From Lujinxingia litoralis (lineage in GTDB: Bacteria; Myxococcota_A; Bradymonadia; Bradymonadales; Bradymonadaceae), in the NCBI RefSeq assembly GCF_003260125.1, contig NZ_QHKO01000001.1:434001-498000 (forward strand): a DNA stretch of 64,000 nt, in the 5' to 3' direction. Positions 28,281 through 36,737 of this stretch are shown piece by piece; the stretch's first letter is position 1; each line of letters begins with the position of its first letter. A program made the position numbers and the translations under genes. The notes under the pieces are model-generated. The model was not told the DNA's origin. It made no database searches and worked only from the letters and a program-made list of their open reading frames with translations.

Positions 28281-29687
28281 TCAGAGTTCCTCAATGGTAT
28301 CGGGTCCGGGCCCGGCCTGCAGCTCAAATTCCTCCAGCGAAGGCACCGGCGCGACCTCCGGAATCTCCACACTGCGATCCTCGCGATGCGCCTGCATACT
28401 GGCCCAGGCCTGGAGCCTGAACGCATCGCGATTATCTCGGCTCAACGCCGTGACCCGCTTCATGGTCGCCTCACAGAGCGGGTAGTCGCGTTGCACACAG
28501 CTCTGATACCCGATGATGTAGAGGCGTTGCGCGCGCTCGTCATCGTCCATCGTAAACGCCGCCCGGGCCTCGACGAGCGCCTGCGCAGCCTCCCCGGCTG
28601 ACGCCACCGCAAGCGTGTGCGCATCCTCCAGGTCGACCACCGCGGCATCGACCAACGCCGCCACAAGTTGAGCTTCGGCATGCCGAAGCTCCTGCGCGCG
28701 CTGCTCCTCCACAATCCCCCACGTCACGGCGAGCAGGCCCCCCACCACCGCCAGCGCCGCCCACCAGTTGAGCGCAAAACGCATCGCCCGACGCCCTTCT
28801 CCCGGCTCCGGACGGGGCGCATACCAGGTACGAATCTGCTCGCCATGCTCCCAGGCCTCGCGCACCGAACGGTACCAGGGCCAGAGCAAGAAAAAGCTCC
28901 AGGCGTACCGCTGCGCACGTTCCGGCTCCCCGTTAAAAACCTGTCCGGCACCCGGGGCCAGCACGCTGAGCACTGCCGCAATCAGCGGCACATGCTCCGG
29001 GCGCGGATCATAACCACGGGGCGCATAGGGTGGACGCTCTTCATCGTAGCCCAGCGCCCGCGACAGCCGTGAGGCATCCAGGGGCGCCGGCGTCTCATCG
29101 CGCGTGGAGCCCTCCGGCGCCCGCTGCCCTTTTTTCGCCGACCTCGCATCTTCGCCGGCAGCAACATGCTGAGCAGTCGCAGGTGCACTGCCCTGCACCG
29201 GGGCGCCTGCCGCAGCCTGCGGAGCCAGATCAGCGCCCGCCCCCTCAGCCTCCGACACCTCCTGCAGATCCGGAAAAAACTCCGCCCAGGGGTTCTCCCC
29301 TCCGGGCGCCGCCGGTCCCACGGCATTCGCCCCATCTTCCGAAGTACGCTTCCCGACCTCAGCGCCAGCACCTCCCGAAGTCGCGCCGGACGCCGCGGCG
29401 AGGGCGGGCGTCGTCGACGTAGGCGCACGTCGTTGCAAGAGCACCTCCCTCACCGCACCCGACTGCGCCACCACCCGACAGGGAATCCGTTTGCGAACCA
29501 GCTCACGCTGCAACTCCAAAGACTCCGCATAGCTGAGCGAATCGGCGATCGCTACGTCTCCGGCCTCCAGTAGCACCTGTATCTCGTCCGGGGAACGTCC
29601 GGCGATCGCTGCCACGCGGATGGCGAGCTCATGGAGCTCAACCTTTGCCTCGTCACACGAAACTTTTACGCTGTAGTGTGCTGCCAT
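28281..29687 (-). CDS. Modular membrane protein with L7/L12-like N-terminal domain
   Basis: I recognise pieces but no whole family in this 468-aa protein. Residues ~1-75 resemble the alpha/beta fold of the ribosomal L7/L12 C-terminal domain (SYAESLELQRELVRKRIPC). A long Ala/Gly/Pro low-complexity linker follows (~80-210). Then comes a pair of membrane helices with AAVLSVLAPGAGQVFNGE, the signature of TM2-like small membrane domains. The C-terminal ~160 residues are a helical, probably non-cytoplasmic region. The start at 29687 has GAGGTGAT 7 bp upstream. It is immediately upstream of the AAA+ gene (41 bp gap) and probably co-transcribed. Confidence 0.7.
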   Translation of the reverse strand: MAAHYSVKVSCDEAKVELHELAIRVAAIAGRSPDEIQVLLEAGDVAIADSLSYAESLELQRELVRKRIPCRVVAQSGAVREVLLQRRAPTSTTPALAAASGATSGGAGAEVGKRTSEDGANAVGPAAPGGENPWAEFFPDLQEVSEAEGAGADLAPQAAAGAPVQGSAPATAQHVAAGEDARSAKKGQRAPEGSTRDETPAPLDASRLSRALGYDEERPPYAPRGYDPRPEHVPLIAAVLSVLAPGAGQVFNGEPERAQRYAWSFFLLWPWYRSVREAWEHGEQIRTWYAPRPEPGEGRRAMRFALNWWAALAVVGGLLAVTWGIVEEQRAQELRHAEAQLVAALVDAAVVDLEDAHTLAVASAGEAAQALVEARAAFTMDDDERAQRLYIIGYQSCVQRDYPLCEATMKRVTALSRDNRDAFRLQAWASMQAHREDRSVEIPEVAPVPSLEEFELQAGPGPDTIEEL

Positions 29688-29874
29688 CGGGCCGATCACC
29701 TCAACAAATCGCCACGTCCTCGCTTCGCGCCAGCTTAACGCAGCGCCCCCCCTGTGGCCAGCCATCGCCGCCGGACTTGGCCCCCGATCCTCGACCGTGG
29801 TAAGGCTACCCCGCATATCATCTATGGCCTTCATGGACCTCGCTAGCTCGCGAGGCTCGCTTACGGAGAATTCT

Positions 29875-30294
29875 ATGATGCGAACGCTCCTCGCCAGGAC
29901 GCCCCTGCTTTTGTTGGTCGTGGCGCTTCTCTCCCTCTCGGGCTGTCTTCTCGATCCCACCGAGCCGGGCATCGCCTCGATGACCATCACCCCCTCGGTC
30001 ATCTCGCTCTCCGAAACGGGCATGACCGATGAGTACTTCACCATCGAACTCACCGTGGTCAACTTCACCGACGAAATCGAAGAGGTGACCGTCTTCACCC
30101 AATCTCCCGAGATTGAAGCCGTGCCCCAGAGCGTGGTCGCCGAGGGCAATGTGGTGGTGCTCAGCGGCATCTCCAAGAGCTGGTTCACCAACTTTGACAC
30201 CGGCGCCCACCCGATCGGCGCCACCGTCACCTCGGCAAGCGCCTCAATCACCGAGCGCAACCTGGCCACCGTCACCATCGAAGCCGCAAACTAA
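29875..30294 (+). CDS. Small lipoprotein of unknown function
   Basis: The 139-aa protein has a signal peptide with a clear lipobox (LSLSGC) and an Ig-like or beta-sandwich body (YFTIELTVVNFTDEIEE, TVFTQSPEIE). No named domain is recognised. The ATG at 29875 follows GGAGA (29865-29869). It is divergent from the modular membrane protein and stands just before the small membrane-protein cluster, 119 bp upstream of it. Confidence 0.75.
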   Translation: MMRTLLARTPLLLLVVALLSLSGCLLDPTEPGIASMTITPSVISLSETGMTDEYFTIELTVVNFTDEIEEVTVFTQSPEIEAVPQSVVAEGNVVVLSGISKSWFTNFDTGAHPIGATVTSASASITERNLATVTIEAAN

Positions 30295-30413
30295 GCGCTC
30301 CCACCGGCCTGAGGCGGTGGACCGCAATCGCGCTGCGATTAGAGTTTAGGCTGTCCCGCTCGGGCCGACCGCGAGACATTGCGTTCGCCGTCCCAACGAC
30401 CACCGGAGGTTTT

Positions 30414-30857
30414 GTGCAACGCCGCTCCGACACGCAGGGCCAGGCCGGCTTCAACGCTGCCATCCACGGCCTCTCCGAAGGCTTCTCCAATCTGGTGCGC
30501 CAGCACGTAGAACTGGCTCGCCATGAAGCCAAAGAAGAGCTCAAGCAGGTCGCCACTCAGGTCATCGGCCTGGTGGTGTTCGGCGCCCTCGCGCTGGTCG
30601 GATACCTGCTTTTACTGGCAGCGATCGTGCTCCTCGCCCTCTGGCTCGGAGGCTCCGGGCCGATGTTCATCACCTGCGCCGTACTTGCCGGACTCCATCT
30701 GGCGGTAGCCGGCGTCGCGATCGCCCGTCTCTCCAGCCAACTCAACGACAGCGGCGTGCGCTTGCCTCAGATCTCCGAGGAGCTTGAAAGGAACAAGCAA
30801 TGGATAAAACAACTTCGCAAGAGCTCGTCCCCACAGCTCCCGGCGGAGCCCTCGTAA
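30414..30857 (+). CDS. Phage-holin-like (Holin-X, DUF1469) membrane protein
   Basis: This 147-aa protein has a helical N-terminus (HGLSEGFSNLVRQHVELA), two membrane spans (ALALVGYLLLLAAIVLLALW and MFITCAVLAGLHLAVAGVA) and a charged C-terminal helix. This is the architecture of the Actinobacterial Holin-X/DUF1469 family, whose members are not phage lysis proteins but are tied to membrane stress. Translation starts at a GTG at 30414 with GGAGG at 30405-30409. The stop lies 58 bp inside the next gene, so the pair is coupled. Confidence 0.82.
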   Translation: MQRRSDTQGQAGFNAAIHGLSEGFSNLVRQHVELARHEAKEELKQVATQVIGLVVFGALALVGYLLLLAAIVLLALWLGGSGPMFITCAVLAGLHLAVAGVAIARLSSQLNDSGVRLPQISEELERNKQWIKQLRKSSSPQLPAEPS

Positions 30858-31072
30858 ACATCGACTCCCGCCCCACTCCCAACTCTCCCGACGAGATTCG
30901 GCGCGAAATCGAGGCTTCTCGCCGCCAGATCGCCACCAGCCTGGACATGCTCCAAACCGAGGTACGCTCCACCATGGAGCGGGCTCTTGACTGGCGCCAA
31001 TGGGTCCACGACCATCCCAAGCAAACTGTTGGCATCGCCTTCGGGGTGGGGCTCTACTTTGCATTGCGCTGA
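30800..31072 (+). CDS. DUF3618-family small membrane protein
   Basis: This 90-aa protein has the DUF3618 signature: a Pro-rich start, then SPDEIRREIEASRRQIATSLDML and a single C-terminal hydrophobic segment (TVGIAFGVGLYFAL). It overlaps the upstream Holin-X gene by 58 bp and is read from an AAGGAA just before its ATG. DUF3618, DUF1469 and YtxH-type proteins often occur together as envelope-stress proteins. Confidence 0.85.
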   Translation: MDKTTSQELVPTAPGGALVNIDSRPTPNSPDEIRREIEASRRQIATSLDMLQTEVRSTMERALDWRQWVHDHPKQTVGIAFGVGLYFALR

Positions 31073-31198
31073 GCGCAGTTGCTTTTTCTACGCGGGTGCA
31101 TACTTTACGCGCTCCCGGCACCCGTCTCTCGTCGCCAGGCCGCCGGCAACCCCGGCGCCTTGCCTCCCCCCGATTTTCCTCGATAAGGACTCTGGACC

Positions 31199-31468
31199 AT
31201 GACCGAGGCCAAACCCACTTCCGCCGCTCCCGTCACCGAGCCCACCGGCCAGCCCGGCATCAGCGAACGCGCTGCCGAGGCCCGCACCCGCATCGAGCAG
31301 CAGTACCACGAAATTGAGCAGGGCTACGATGATACCCGCCAGCGCCTCCAAGAGTTCAACGACCAGGCGGTCGACTTCATCCGCACCAACCCGGGTCTGA
31401 GCATCGTCGGCGCGCTCGCTGCCGGCTACCTGATCGGACGACTCGCAAGCCGGCGCTGGCTGGCCTGA
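31199..31468 (+). CDS. DUF883/ElaB-like membrane-anchored protein
   Basis: The 89-aa protein has a long amphipathic helical segment (RTRIEQQYHEIEQGYDDTRQ) and a C-terminal hydrophobic anchor (NPGLSIVGALAAGYLIG). That is the pattern of ElaB/YqjD-type proteins, which in E. coli can tether ribosomes to the membrane in stationary phase. Assignment to that family is by architecture only. Confidence 0.75.
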   Translation: MTEAKPTSAAPVTEPTGQPGISERAAEARTRIEQQYHEIEQGYDDTRQRLQEFNDQAVDFIRTNPGLSIVGALAAGYLIGRLASRRWLA

Positions 31469-31515
31469 TCCCCCCTTCCCTCGCGCTGATGATGACCCGT
31501 CGCTGAGAGTATTCT

Positions 31516-31824
31516 ATGTCTGACCAGAAGCACGACCTCGAAGAGCCCCGCGACTACCTCGACGAGTCCCGGCGTCTCATAGATGACGCCCGGCACCTGT
31601 ACGACGACTTTCGCCGTGATAACCCCCTGGGGCACATGTACGACCGCAACCCCTACGCCGTGCTGGCAGCGGCCGCCGGTGTCGGCTACGTGCTCGGCGG
31701 AGGCCTTTTCACCCCCTTTACCCGTCGAATGATGCGTGTAGGCCTCAAGGCGATGGTCTTGCCGATGGCCGCCTCACACTTACGTTCACTCACGAACACC
31801 GAGCTCGACCCCTCTCAGCGCTGA
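31516..31824 (+). CDS. Small membrane-associated protein of unknown function
   Basis: This 102-aa protein has an acidic N-terminus (EEPRDYLDESRRLIDDARHL) and a Gly/Ala-rich hydrophobic segment (AVLAAAAGVGYVLGGGLF). It shares the acidic-helix-plus-anchor layout of its neighbours but no named domain is recognised. It sits between the DUF883-like and YtxH genes, about 47 bp and 62 bp from them. Confidence 0.7.
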   Translation: MSDQKHDLEEPRDYLDESRRLIDDARHLYDDFRRDNPLGHMYDRNPYAVLAAAAGVGYVLGGGLFTPFTRRMMRVGLKAMVLPMAASHLRSLTNTELDPSQR

Positions 31825-31886
31825 GCGTCCCCACGCTCTCATCCGTCTTTGCCCACACTCACCCTCTCGCCATCAAGGAGAGTTCT

Positions 31887-32237
31887 ATGGATTGGAAGAA
31901 AGTCATCAATGACGTCAACCGCAACGTCAGCTCCACCTACGACGCCTCGGTCGAAAACCTCCTCGACCGCCTGGGCCTCGAACACCGCAAGTCCACCATG
32001 GATGTGGTCCTCCCCATGCTCGGCGTATTCGGCGCCGGCATCGCCGTGGGAGCCTCTCTCGGCCTGCTCTTCGCGCCGAAACGCGGCAATGAGCTGCGCA
32101 GTGAGCTGCGCCACTCCCTGGAAGACCTGCGAGAACGCGGCAACGAAAAAATCAGCCAGGCCAGCCGCAAGAGCAAAGAAGGTATGGAGGCCACGCCCGC
32201 CACACAGGCCGGCGACTCCTCCGCGGCACGTGGCTAA
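31887..32237 (+). CDS. YtxH-domain small membrane protein
   Basis: The 116-aa protein contains a YtxH-like segment: a hydrophobic span (GVFGAGIAVGASLGLLFAPKRG), the characteristic FAPK motif, and a coiled-coil tail (ELRSELRHSLEDLRERGNE). YtxH proteins are general-stress membrane proteins. It is the last gene of the cluster and is followed by a bidirectional terminator. Confidence 0.85.
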   Translation: MDWKKVINDVNRNVSSTYDASVENLLDRLGLEHRKSTMDVVLPMLGVFGAGIAVGASLGLLFAPKRGNELRSELRHSLEDLRERGNEKISQASRKSKEGMEATPATQAGDSSAARG

Positions 32238-32252
32238 TCCCTGATACCGCAC

Positions 32253-32285
32253 AAAAAAGCGCCCGTTACGGGCGCTTTTTTTTAC
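32253..32285. terminator. Bidirectional rho-independent terminator
   Basis: AAAAAAGCGCCCG (32253-32265) pairs with CGGGCGCTTTTTT around a 3-nt loop, with a longer T-tract on the plus side, between the convergent YtxH and kinase genes. Confidence 0.92.
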
Positions 32286-32318
32286 TCTTTCGCATCCACA
32301 CCAAGATGAGCGCCCCCT

Positions 32319-33746
32319 TCAGAATTCCAGCGCCTTACGCTTTGTCTGAGTCTCCTGACGCTTCGACCATGTTGCAGGCACGGCATACATCACATGCTCC
32401 TCAGGCGTTTCCGGCAGATAGATTAATCCCAGCGGGTCCCCCGCACGCAACGCTTGAAAGGCTCGATCCCTCGTCGCAAGACTCCCATAGACATATCCCG
32501 TCCCAACCGGGAAGCGATACGTCAGCCGAACCCCTTTGGCCGTGTCACCACCAATGTCCGTAAACCTCCCGGTGACCTCTCCCAGCGTATACCTTCCGGC
32601 TCGATACACCGCGATATCGTGAAACGCCCGGGAGCTGGCCGCCCAGGCCATGCCCAACGTACACAGGAAGATAAAGGCCCCCAACACCGCCAGGCTCACC
32701 ATCCCGGTCATCCCCGCGGCGATAGGAAAACTGATCGTCGCCAGGCATGCCACACCATTGATCGCCACGACTCCCAGGTGACTTCGTCCCAGATAGGCGT
32801 CTCTTAAGAAAAACCCCGGGAAAGAGCGCGGAGCATCGAGAATCTCGTGAGGAACAGGCAAGCGCCCCACCACCGATGTTCGGGGAATCATCAAAAACTC
32901 ATCCGCCAACGCGTCCAACACCTCACGAGCGCTTTGAATTCGGTGCCCTACCTCCGGCTCGGTCATCCCGAGTAGTACCCGCTCAAAGCCGAGGGTTACC
33001 GAAAGGTCCTCAGGCAAGCGGAAGGTATGCAGCCCCTCAAAAAGCTCCCCGGGCGGCGTTCCGCTGAGAAGTTGCACCGCACTGGCCCCCAGCGCAAATA
33101 GATCGGTCGCCGGCTGTGCCGCCCCTGCATACTGCTCGGGCGGCATGTACCCGAACGTTCCAACAATCGTCGACCCCAGCCCATCGGCGGTGACCGACTC
33201 CCGCACCGCCCCGAAGTCAATCACTGCAATCGAGCCGTCGCCACGCATCATCAGATTGGCAGGCTTAATATCCCGATGAATCACCGGAGGGTTGAGCCCG
33301 TGCAGATACTCCAGCACCTCCAGCGTCTGGCGCACAACATCACGCACCTGCTCCTCGTCAAAAACACGCCCCTCATCAAGCATGTCCTGGAGGTTCTTCC
33401 CCTCAATATACTCCTGTACGAGGAATGGGCGCTCTGGCGATCCTTCATCTTTCCCGGGAATCGTAAAGTGCGCGCGATAGCGTGGAACTCCCGGGTGATG
33501 GAGACTTCGTAACATCTCGCATTCACGGTGAAAGAGTTCGTAGTCTTTCCACCGCTTCATTCGGTTGGGCAACAACTCCTTAACGGCTACTGGTGTCTCT
33601 GCCCCCTCGAGTTCATAAGCGAGATACGTACGCCCAAGCGCCCCCTCACCGAGCACACGAACTAGGCCGTAACGCCCGCCCACCACCTCGAGATACTCCC
33701 GAGTCCCGGCACCGCTATCAACGCCTTGAGTCATGCCTTCGCTCAT
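32319..33746 (-). CDS. Membrane Ser/Thr protein kinase
   Basis: The 475-aa protein has an N-terminal Hanks-type kinase domain (~20-290): Gly-loop LGEGALGRTY, lysine VAVKE, catalytic loop HRDIKPANL and DFGAV at the magnesium site. A region of unknown fold follows, then two hydrophobic spans at ~325-372. The C-terminal part resembles DUF3592-type beta sequence (TYRFPVGTGYVYGSL). It should be a membrane-tethered kinase with the catalytic domain in the cytoplasm. GGGAG lies 11 bp before the ATG. It is next to the polysaccharide export genes on the same strand. Confidence 0.9.
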   Translation of the reverse strand: MSEGMTQGVDSGAGTREYLEVVGGRYGLVRVLGEGALGRTYLAYELEGAETPVAVKELLPNRMKRWKDYELFHRECEMLRSLHHPGVPRYRAHFTIPGKDEGSPERPFLVQEYIEGKNLQDMLDEGRVFDEEQVRDVVRQTLEVLEYLHGLNPPVIHRDIKPANLMMRGDGSIAVIDFGAVRESVTADGLGSTIVGTFGYMPPEQYAGAAQPATDLFALGASAVQLLSGTPPGELFEGLHTFRLPEDLSVTLGFERVLLGMTEPEVGHRIQSAREVLDALADEFLMIPRTSVVGRLPVPHEILDAPRSFPGFFLRDAYLGRSHLGVVAINGVACLATISFPIAAGMTGMVSLAVLGAFIFLCTLGMAWAASSRAFHDIAVYRAGRYTLGEVTGRFTDIGGDTAKGVRLTYRFPVGTGYVYGSLATRDRAFQALRAGDPLGLIYLPETPEEHVMYAVPATWSKRQETQTKRKALEF

Positions 33747-33891
33747 CTCATCGAACTCCCGATCAAGAGGCGAGTTGTAGCCACATCATCTGAGCGTACT
33801 CCAACGGCGTTTTTGCTGACAACACATGCTCCTGAGCTAGCAGCCCCCCCCTACAGTCGGCCCGAACTATCGCACCTCCCCGCCGCGGATC

Positions 33892-34515
33892 TCAGTACGC
33901 AGATTCCGGCACGAAAATAATGTCCCCCGGGAGGAGTCGCAGGTTTCTCTGACGCCCTTCCACGATCTCCTGGAGCGGCACACGCACCTGAATCTCCACC
34001 CCGTCGACGACCCGGGTAAGCTTGGTATTGTTCGTACTTGCACGCTCGCTAAAGCCCCCGGCCAACGCAAAGGCTTCGATGATGCTGATATTATTTTTAT
34101 AGGGGAAGGTTCCCGGCTCCCGAACCTCACCAAAGATAAAGATGCGCTTGGAGTTATACTCCATGATCGTGCACTGAACGTTGGGATCCTTGAGCACATG
34201 CTGACCAAGCCCCAGGGTCAGCTCAACCTCCACATCAGTGCAGGTAAGCCCTTCTGCACGGAAACGCCCGATATGCGGAAAGTTAATGGTACCATCCGCG
34301 CCAACCGTAAACTCGCCGCTTAACCCCTCCTCCCCATAAACGCGCAACAAAAAACGATCTCCTGGCCCCAACTCGCCGGTCGGCGGCAGCTCTGCTTGCT
34401 GCTCCACAAGCGCCAGGTAAGCCGGATCGACGCGCTCATGAGCGCATGCGCTCAAAAACGCGACGATGGCAACCAGCGCCGCCCACCAGCAGAATTGCAC
34501 CCGAGAATGAGTCAC
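33892..34515 (-). CDS. Short polysaccharide export (OPX) lipoprotein
   Basis: The 207-aa protein is a Wza-family outer-membrane polysaccharide export lipoprotein. It has a signal peptide with lipobox LSAC, then the PES (Poly_export) domain (ELGPGDRFLLRVYGEEGLSG) and one SLBB domain (RIFIFGEVREPGTFPYKNN). It ends at the SLBB domain (LLPGDIIFVPESAY), with no C-terminal amphipathic helix like the one that forms the Wza pore. Thus it cannot cross the outer membrane alone. I chose the GTG at 34515 because GGAG lies 7-8 bp upstream; an ATG at 34542 has no such site. It follows the beta-barrel gene by about 60 bp. Confidence 0.9.
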   Translation of the reverse strand: MTHSRVQFCWWAALVAIVAFLSACAHERVDPAYLALVEQQAELPPTGELGPGDRFLLRVYGEEGLSGEFTVGADGTINFPHIGRFRAEGLTCTDVEVELTLGLGQHVLKDPNVQCTIMEYNSKRIFIFGEVREPGTFPYKNNISIIEAFALAGGFSERASTNNTKLTRVVDGVEIQVRVPLQEIVEGRQRNLRLLPGDIIFVPESAY

Positions 34516-34574
34516 GTAAGCGTCTCCAGAAGTCACACACATGCCCCTGCAGTCGATGCCCGCAGCGACACGCT

Positions 34575-35903
34575 TCAGTAGGTCAGCGTCGTGCTCAACA
34601 CGACATGATGTCGCTGATAGTCGCGCACCGAGTTTTCACCGAGGCCTTCCACCTCGATGATATCCTCGGTGAAGTTCGACACAAAACGGTAGCTAAGCCC
34701 CAGGTCCCATCCTTTGCGAATCTCAAAGGATGTCTCTCCGAGTACCCCGACTAACAAATCGGACACATTCTCCGGCAGTGTAATCACGTTGTCTTGTGTC
34801 ACGACCTGTCGTACTCCCAGATCCGCGTAGTCGCGCATTTGCGCATCCGCCTCGAGCCCCAGCCGCAGCCGCCCGCCCACAAGCCCCTGCTGAAACCCCA
34901 CCAGCGCACGGTGGTAGGTATAGTAGTTCCCAAGCGTCGAATCGGTGAAGTCCCGCTGATAGCCGGCACGAATGCGGCTATCGAGTTCCACAGGCCCGAA
35001 CTGATAGCTGGCTTCAGCCTGCACCAGAAGCCCTTTAAAATCAGGCCCGGAGTTCGCTTCGTAGAAGCCCCATCCGTAGCCGGCCTGCAGCCCGAGAGTG
35101 ATCCGCTGCGTCAAAAGCCCCCGCAACCCTCCCGTGAGACGAAGCGGCGTGCTGTTGGCATTACGCAGCCGCCCCTCTGGACTGACCACATCGCCACTGG
35201 GCCCGCCCTGGTAGGCGCTCACGTAATTGATGCGTCGATAGTCTGCCTTTGCCACCAGTGCGGTCTTCGGAAGGAAGGACCAGTGGCCTTTCCAACCCAC
35301 GTGATGGGTTGAACGATCGAGTTCCTCGTAGAGATTGTGACGATAGAGCGAAAAGTCGTAGCTCAGATACGACTCCAGCACCCGACCACCGGGATGAAAC
35401 CCGAGCATCGCTCCTGCTCGATTAAAAATGCGGTTTACCGAATCCGCCGACTCGTAGCTGGGCGCCTCATTGGTGCGTACGAAGTTCTCCGAGAGCCTCA
35501 GACTGAACACCCCGCGCGGGTTCCATGTCAGGCTGGCTCCCAGGTTAGCGGCCAGACCGCTCTGGCTGGCCACCGTTTCCTCAGAGCTCAGATACTGGCG
35601 CCAGCCAACGGCGGCCGACCCGTTGAGATCCCACATCGCGGGGTTCGGGGTGCTCAGCTTGAGACTCGGCTCGATGTAGCCCTCGGGCACCTGGCGAATG
35701 CTCGAGTTCTCGCGAGATGAGGAGTAATAAAGGTTGGAGTCAAAGCCCGCCCCGAGCGTCACGCCTGGGTGCAGGCGTAAGGAGCCTCCCTGGACTCCAT
35801 CGCCCCACTCTGCCGCGGCCGACTGTGACGTGAACACTACTGCGCTGGCCGCCGCACAGATGGCGGCCCTTTTCAACCATCTTCCCATCATGGGCAATCT
35901 CAT
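34575..35903 (-). CDS. Outer-membrane beta-barrel, likely polysaccharide exporter
   Basis: The 442-aa protein has a signal peptide (ending ~SAAA) and alternating hydrophobic strands throughout, ending in an aromatic residue (STTLTY), as expected for an outer-membrane barrel. Strand-like stretches such as LRLGLEADAQMRDYAD and GYQRDFTDSTLGNYYTYHRAL repeat about 16-18 times. Its position directly before a short OPX gene matches the two-part beta-barrel/short-OPX exporters described in Myxococcus xanthus (WzpX-type barrels with WzaX-type OPX). I infer that it is the outer-membrane pore for the polysaccharide. No domain name can be given from sequence alone. Confidence 0.75.
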   Translation of the reverse strand: MRLPMMGRWLKRAAICAAASAVVFTSQSAAAEWGDGVQGGSLRLHPGVTLGAGFDSNLYYSSSRENSSIRQVPEGYIEPSLKLSTPNPAMWDLNGSAAVGWRQYLSSEETVASQSGLAANLGASLTWNPRGVFSLRLSENFVRTNEAPSYESADSVNRIFNRAGAMLGFHPGGRVLESYLSYDFSLYRHNLYEELDRSTHHVGWKGHWSFLPKTALVAKADYRRINYVSAYQGGPSGDVVSPEGRLRNANSTPLRLTGGLRGLLTQRITLGLQAGYGWGFYEANSGPDFKGLLVQAEASYQFGPVELDSRIRAGYQRDFTDSTLGNYYTYHRALVGFQQGLVGGRLRLGLEADAQMRDYADLGVRQVVTQDNVITLPENVSDLLVGVLGETSFEIRKGWDLGLSYRFVSNFTEDIIEVEGLGENSVRDYQRHHVVLSTTLTY

Positions 35904-35938
35904 ATATCGGGGTTAGCCGTCGCCGCAGGGCGACTGGC

Positions 35939-36541
35939 TCACTGGTAGGGGGTCAGCTCGGGGAGGCGATCGAGCACCTCACGTTCATCGGCGAGGAAGT
36001 CCTCATCCGGAGAACCGATTCCCGGATCCACCGACACCTCCAGTACCGCGTCGTCCGCGTAGCGCAGTTCCTCACCGGCGCACACGCGCGCCTCCTCACC
36101 GAGGCCCGAGACACGCTGCCCCGCAATACTAACCAGCGTGTAATGGTGCCGCGAGGCGGCCCCGTCATTTGCCGAGACGCTATCGGTCAGGCTCACGTAA
36201 CTCTGCTCGCTGACTTTCACAAAACCGCGAATCGAGGCGAGCTTCTCGTTAATACAGTTGATCTTGAGAATATCTCGCTCTTCGTCCCGAGCGTTGTCGA
36301 GCAGCTGAGTGGTACTCTCCAGCGTCACCCGCATCGCATCGATCTTATTCGCCGCCCGATCGCTCATTTGCGCCGGAGTCAACGCATCGAGGTCTTCGTC
36401 AATCACACCTCCGCCGTTGCGATCGTTAAAGTCGGTCAACAAACGCTCGCCTTCATCGGACTGTTGAGCTACCGCGGCACCGCCGCCGACCAGCATCAAC
36501 CCGAGCGTTAACATCGTCGCCCATCGCATGGTGGTGTTCAT
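35939..36541 (-). CDS. Secreted protein of unknown function
   Basis: The 200-aa protein has a signal peptide (ending AVAQ) and a helical N-terminal half (ITPAQMSDRAANKIDAMRV, TQLLDNARDEERDIL), then a small C-terminal beta region with two Cys (VCAGEEL). No family is recognised. The ATG at 36541 has AGGA 7 bp upstream. It lies upstream of the beta-barrel gene (35-bp gap) and downstream of the AgmX/PglI-type gene, all on the minus strand. Confidence 0.7.
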   Translation of the reverse strand: MNTTMRWATMLTLGLMLVGGGAAVAQQSDEGERLLTDFNDRNGGGVIDEDLDALTPAQMSDRAANKIDAMRVTLESTTQLLDNARDEERDILKINCINEKLASIRGFVKVSEQSYVSLTDSVSANDGAASRHHYTLVSIAGQRVSGLGEEARVCAGEELRYADDAVLEVSVDPGIGSPDEDFLADEREVLDRLPELTPYQ

Positions 36542-36737
36542 GGCACATCCTGAGATCAGTGGGTTGAGCGCATCAGACAACACGTGGTGATTTGACCCGC
36601 CAACCGGTTGCGACGGTCGCTCCCTGTCCCTTACAGCAGTTCGGGGAGCCCCCCGTCGTCATGATCGCCTTAGATAAATAATAAGATCACGGAAGCGCGC
36701 AGCAAGATATGCCGCGCGCTTCCCCCCGAGCCGGCGA

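Noticed and set aside
31079..31106. Possible promoter between the DUF3618 and DUF883-like genes
   Set aside because: The best -35/-10 pair is 3 of 6 on one side with a 16-bp spacer; too weak to claim.
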